In this document: positions 60,964 through 64,000 of the stretch, piece by piece | Layout of the letters: every line of letters begins with the position of its first letter | Position numbering within the stretch: position 1 is the stretch's first letter | Assembly (NCBI RefSeq): GCF_902706285.1 | Contig: NZ_CACSKD010000005.1 | Coordinates: forward strand, 298,333-362,332 | Source of the DNA: Rhizobium sp. 18055 | GTDB lineage: Bacteria > Pseudomonadota > Alphaproteobacteria > Rhizobiales > Rhizobiaceae | Length of the DNA stretch: 64,000 nt | Direction: 5' to 3' | Notes under the pieces: generated by a model | What the model saw: only the letters and a program-made list of their open reading frames with translations | Told to the model about the DNA's origin: nothing | The model's database searches: none | Made by a program: the position numbers and the translations under genes

Positions 60964-61943
60964 CAGGCTGCTCCTCGGCCGAATTCGAAGGATTGCTTGC
61001 CGATCATCCGGCGGCGCAGCCAGGCGGAGAGCTGGTCGACGCAGACGACGGTGATCAACAGCAGGATGATGATGGCATAGGTCTTGGCGGCGTGGTCGCG
61101 ACCGATCGCCAGGCTGAAGACCTCGCCGATGCCGCCACCGCCGACGGCGCCGATGATGGTCGAGGCGCGGACGTTGATCTCGAGGCGCAGGAGCGTGTAG
61201 GAGACGAAATTCGGCATGACCTGCGGCATGATGGCGAAGCGGACGCGCTCGAGCCAGCTGGCGCCGGAGGCACGCAGGCCCTCGTCCGGCTTCATGTCGG
61301 CATTCTCGACCACTTCGAAGAACAGCTTGCCGAGTGCGCCGATGGTGTGGATCGAGACGGCGATGATCGCCGAGATCGGGCCGATCGACAGGATAGCGGC
61401 AAGCAGGCCGGCAATGACGATCTCGGGAAAGGCGCGGAGGATTTCCATGATGCGGCGCACCACCCAGCGCGTCATGCCGGCGCCGACCAGATTGGTTGAG
61501 GCGAAGAAGCAGAGCAGGAAGGCGCCGGTGGCGCCGATGATGGTGGAGACGATGGCGACGTTGACGGTGATCGCCAGCTGGTAGAAGAAATTCGGGATGT
61601 AGAAAGTATCGGTGATGTAGACGCGGTCGCTGACGTAATCATATTTGATCGAGCCGTCGGCATAGGGCGACGGCAGGTCGAACATCGCACGGAAGATCTC
61701 CATCGGACTATCCGGCACGAAATGCTTCATGAAATCGAAGAGGTAGGGAAGGCGTTCGAAGAACTTACCCGAATTGGCGCTGTTGGCGAAATCGAGCGAA
61801 GCGCCGAGGACGATCAGAAAGACCACGATCGAGATCACGGTGTAGATACGCCGGGTCCGGACCTGCTGCTGGTAATGATCAAGTATCGTGCGGGAGCTTT
61901 GCTGCAATCCGCTCAAGTGGTCGGGTTCGGCCACATGCGCCAT
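60963..61943 (-). CDS. phnE: Phosphonate ABC transporter permease
   Basis: A 326-residue permease of the PhnE family with about six transmembrane segments and the conserved loop EGLRASGASWLERVRFAIMPQVMPNF for contact with the ATPase. The region before the core (about 50-110) is a periplasmic loop. ATG 61943 has AGGA 8 bases upstream and is preferred to 61952. It is the first of two permease genes and ends in TGATG overlapping the second. Confidence 0.94.
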   Translation of the reverse strand: MAHVAEPDHLSGLQQSSRTILDHYQQQVRTRRIYTVISIVVFLIVLGASLDFANSANSGKFFERLPYLFDFMKHFVPDSPMEIFRAMFDLPSPYADGSIKYDYVSDRVYITDTFYIPNFFYQLAITVNVAIVSTIIGATGAFLLCFFASTNLVGAGMTRWVVRRIMEILRAFPEIVIAGLLAAILSIGPISAIIAVSIHTIGALGKLFFEVVENADMKPDEGLRASGASWLERVRFAIMPQVMPNFVSYTLLRLEINVRASTIIGAVGGGGIGEVFSLAIGRDHAAKTYAIIILLLITVVCVDQLSAWLRRRMIGKQSFEFGRGAA

Positions 61944-61967
61944 GGTGAGCATCCTTGTTGAACGAAC

Positions 61968-61990
61968 GGCGGCATCGTGATGATGCCGCC
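61968..61990 (-). other. Hairpin between phnD and phnE
   Basis: GGCGGCATC and GATGCCGCC form a 9-base stem with a 5-base loop. There is no T-run, so it is not a terminator; such hairpins after a binding-protein gene often protect its mRNA, giving more PhnD than permease. Confidence 0.6.
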
Positions 61991-62013
61991 GCGAAGTTAT
62001 TCAGGCTTTCGGA

Positions 62014-62925
62014 TCAACCGCCGATAACCGACTTACGAGCGTCGATGATCGTCTGGTAGAAGGACTGGTCGACAGGCGACCAATCGATGTAGCCGCCGCC
62101 GGTGAAGCTTTCGAAGCAACCCTTGTCGGTCTTTGGCAGTTCGGCGAAGTAGGCGGTGACCTTCTTCTTGATGTCGTCGGACAGCTTGTTGGACACCATC
62201 AGCGGACCGTTCGGGATCAGCGGCGACTTCCAGACCTGAACGATATCGTCCATGTCGAGCAGGCCCTTGCTGACCATGATGTGCAGGTTGCCCGAGGTGT
62301 AGCCCTGGGCCCAATCGCCGGTGGCGGAGCCGAAGGTGGTGCCGACGTCGAACTTCTTGTCGAGAACGCCGAGAACCAGGTTCTCATGGCCGCCGCCGAA
62401 GCCGGTTTCGGAGAAGTACTGCTTCACAGGCATGCCGACATCCTTCGGCAGCGTGACGTTCGGCACGAGGTAGCCGGAGGTCGAGTCCGGATCAGCGAAG
62501 CCGAGCTTCTTGCCCTTGGCATCAGCCAGCGTCTTGATGCCGCTGTCCTTGCGGGCAACCATGATCGAGTAGTAGCCGGTCGAGCCGTCTTCCTGCTTGG
62601 TGGTCAGAACCGGGGTAACGGCCGCCGGATCCTTGAGGTAGATCGAGGCGTAGGACGAAGCGCCCATCATGGCGAGGTCGATGGTGCCGCCGAGGAGACC
62701 CTGGATGACGCCGTTATAGTTCGGCGACGGGAAGATCTGGACTTCCGACACGCCGGTCGCAGCGATCAGGCCCGGCTTGACGCATTCGGTGCGGCGCACC
62801 TGGTCAGCTTCGTTTTCGCCGCCATCGAGGCCGATGCGCAGGACTTTGACGTCCTGGGCATAGGCCTGGCAAGCGACGGTAGCGATGGCAACAGTCGCCA
62901 TCAGGATCTTGCGGAATGCAGACAT
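62014..62925 (-). CDS. phnD: Phosphonate ABC transporter substrate-binding protein
   Basis: A 303-residue periplasmic binding protein with a signal peptide (MSAFRKILMATVAIATVACQ, cut after AYA). LRIGLDGGENEADQV, PSPNYNGVIQGLLGGTIDLAMMGASSYASIY and FADPDSTSGYLVPN are typical of PhnD. It captures phosphonates for PhnEE/PhnC. The good ribosome binding site and downstream hairpin suggest high expression. Confidence 0.96.
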   Translation of the reverse strand: MSAFRKILMATVAIATVACQAYAQDVKVLRIGLDGGENEADQVRRTECVKPGLIAATGVSEVQIFPSPNYNGVIQGLLGGTIDLAMMGASSYASIYLKDPAAVTPVLTTKQEDGSTGYYSIMVARKDSGIKTLADAKGKKLGFADPDSTSGYLVPNVTLPKDVGMPVKQYFSETGFGGGHENLVLGVLDKKFDVGTTFGSATGDWAQGYTSGNLHIMVSKGLLDMDDIVQVWKSPLIPNGPLMVSNKLSDDIKKKVTAYFAELPKTDKGCFESFTGGGYIDWSPVDQSFYQTIIDARKSVIGG

Positions 62926-63011
62926 GGTCGTCTCCTTTGGTAACGTTTTCAGTGACTTCTGAGATATTGGGGATCTTCGGACTTCCGGCTTTGCCCCCGG
63001 CCGGAAACTGG

Positions 63012-63857
63012 TCAGCGCATGCTGGCGGAAGCGGCCATCACACGGGAAACGGCATCTTCCTTGCCCTTGACATTGTCGAGGCTGGTCGAGGTCATGGTCT
63101 CATCAATGCGGGCGCCATTCTTGTCGGTGCCGTAGATCTCGTTGACGGCATCGGCCGTCAGGTCCGACGGCTTGCCATCGAAGACGACGCGACCGCCGGC
63201 CATGCCGACGATGCGTTCGCAATAGCTGCGGGCAGTGTCGAGCGTGTGCAGGTTGGTGATGACGGTGATGCCTTCGCGCTCGTTGATATCGCGCAGCGCG
63301 TCCATGACGATCTTGGCGTTGAGCGGGTCAAGGGAGGCGATCGGCTCGTCGGCGAGCAGCATCTTCGGGGCCTGCATCAAAGCGCGGGCAATCGCCACGC
63401 GCTGCTGCTGGCCACCCGAAAGCGTGCCGGCCATCTGCAGCGCCGTCTGCTCGATGCCGAGACGCTCAAGCGCGGCGATCGCCTGGATGCGTTCTTCGCG
63501 GGTGAATATGCCGAGCAGGCTCATCGTCGTCGAGCGGTGGTTGAGGCGGCCGAGGATGACGTTGGTCAGCACGTCGAGGCGCGGCACCAGATTGAACTGC
63601 TGGAAAATCATGGCGCAATCGCGCTGCCAGTTGCGCAGACCCTTGCCGCGCAGGCGCGAGACTTCAACGCCGGCGAAATGGATCGAGCCGGAGCTTGGCT
63701 CCTGCAAACGGTTGATCATGCGCAGCAGCGTCGACTTGCCGGCGCCGGACCGACCGATGATGCCGACCATCTGGCCCTGAGGAATGTCGAGTGTCACGGA
63801 ATCGACGGCAGTCTTCTTGCCGAAACGACGGGTGACATTCTTCAGCTCGAACATCAT
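63012..63857 (-). CDS. phnC: Phosphonate ABC transporter ATP-binding protein
   Basis: A 281-residue ABC ATPase. It has Walker A GRSGAGKS (about 35-42), signature [15 protein letters not shown] and Walker [14 protein letters not shown]. It powers phosphonate import through the PhnE pair with PhnD. ATG 63857 has AGGA 5 bases upstream; an ATG one codon later is also possible. It is the first gene of the minus-strand phn operon and is preceded by a candidate PHO box. Confidence 0.96.
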   Translation of the reverse strand: MMFELKNVTRRFGKKTAVDSVTLDIPQGQMVGIIGRSGAGKSTLLRMINRLQEPSSGSIHFAGVEVSRLRGKGLRNWQRDCAMIFQQFNLVPRLDVLTNVILGRLNHRSTTMSLLGIFTREERIQAIAALERLGIEQTALQMAGTLSGGQQQRVAIARALMQAPKMLLADEPIASLDPLNAKIVMDALRDINEREGITVITNLHTLDTARSYCERIVGMAGGRVVFDGKPSDLTADAVNEIYGTDKNGARIDETMTSTSLDNVKGKEDAVSRVMAASASMR

Positions 63858-63920
63858 GCTCTTCCTCATAGTCAAAACGCGATATGAGGGAGTGCATTAG
63901 GCCCGCTGCGTGAAGCTCCA

Positions 63921-63938
63921 ATGTCAGTTTTGTGTAAC
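63921..63938 (-). promoter_or_regulatory. Candidate PHO box before phnC
   Basis: On the minus strand GTTACACAAAACTGACAT aligns to the 18-base PHO box CTGTCATAAAACTGTCAT at 13 of 18 positions, 63 bases upstream of phnC. PhoB control of phn genes is established in rhizobia and E. coli; this site is inferred. Confidence 0.5.
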
Positions 63939-64000
63939 TGCTGTCATAAACGGGGTGGCTGTGGATGGATGCGGGGCGGTGGGGGCAGTCTGGTGACGAC

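Overview
This 64 kb window is high-GC chromosomal DNA from an alphaproteobacterium of the Rhizobiales, most probably a member of the Rhizobiaceae (Rhizobium, Agrobacterium or a relative). The evidence is the mix of protein families (MbfA iron exporter with an Irr-type ICE box, 998-residue PolA, a soluble FtsK, the GCG_CRPN small secreted protein family), CtrA-type TTAA-N7-TTAA motifs, and a two-palindrome intergenic element of the RIME type directly after polA. Most of the window is ordinary core chromosome; I found no tRNA, rRNA, CRISPR array, insertion sequence or prophage.

Layout. 1-5 kb: end of an M29 aminopeptidase, a divergent EamA transporter/MarR pair with a duplicated operator, and xseA. 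5-9 kb: an orphan GTA/phage head-spike base gene, then a lipid-linked sugar cluster (GT-C-like membrane protein, GT2 transferase, GtrA flippase). 9-15 kb: mixed metabolic and small unknown genes, including a LysR pseudogene with an internal deletion. 15.5-23.7 kb: serA and the translation block infC, rpmI-rplT, a kinase-like gene, pheS, a DUF4160-DUF2442 pair, and pheT, all on the minus strand; infC starts with the rare AUU codon. 23.8-30.2 kb: hydrolase with an in-frame 15-bp minisatellite, LapG-like protease, orphan CdiI-type immunity protein, MbfA, XRE regulator, and an adenylate cyclase-TolB-TPR protein. 30.4-36.3 kb: dnaJ, dnaK and a class A penicillin-binding protein. 36.6-47.2 kb: small secreted proteins, M20 peptidase, MHYT-GGDEF-EAL signalling protein, GreA-type factor, MYG1, MarR. 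47.4-53.8 kb: candidate sRNA, polA, RIME, ftsK. 54-56 kb: a small accessory patch with an AT-rich Hanks-type kinase and a VapBC module. 56.5-63.9 kb: a phosphonate operon on the minus strand, phnC-phnD-phnE-phnE-DUF1045-phnM-phnN-GrpB family, with a possible PHO box before phnC.

How it fits together. PhnCDEE import phosphonates; PhnM, the 2H phosphoesterase and PhnN are accessory enzymes of the C-P lyase pathway, but the core phnGHIJKL genes are not in the window. DnaK/DnaJ are separated by two mutually exclusive hairpins that could set their ratio. Two intergenic regions have the layout of small RNAs with C-rich or anti-Shine-Dalgarno loops; one lies directly after a near-perfect CtrA box. 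These, the pheST insertion and the infC start are the observations I would follow first. I did not find a clearly new multi-gene system.
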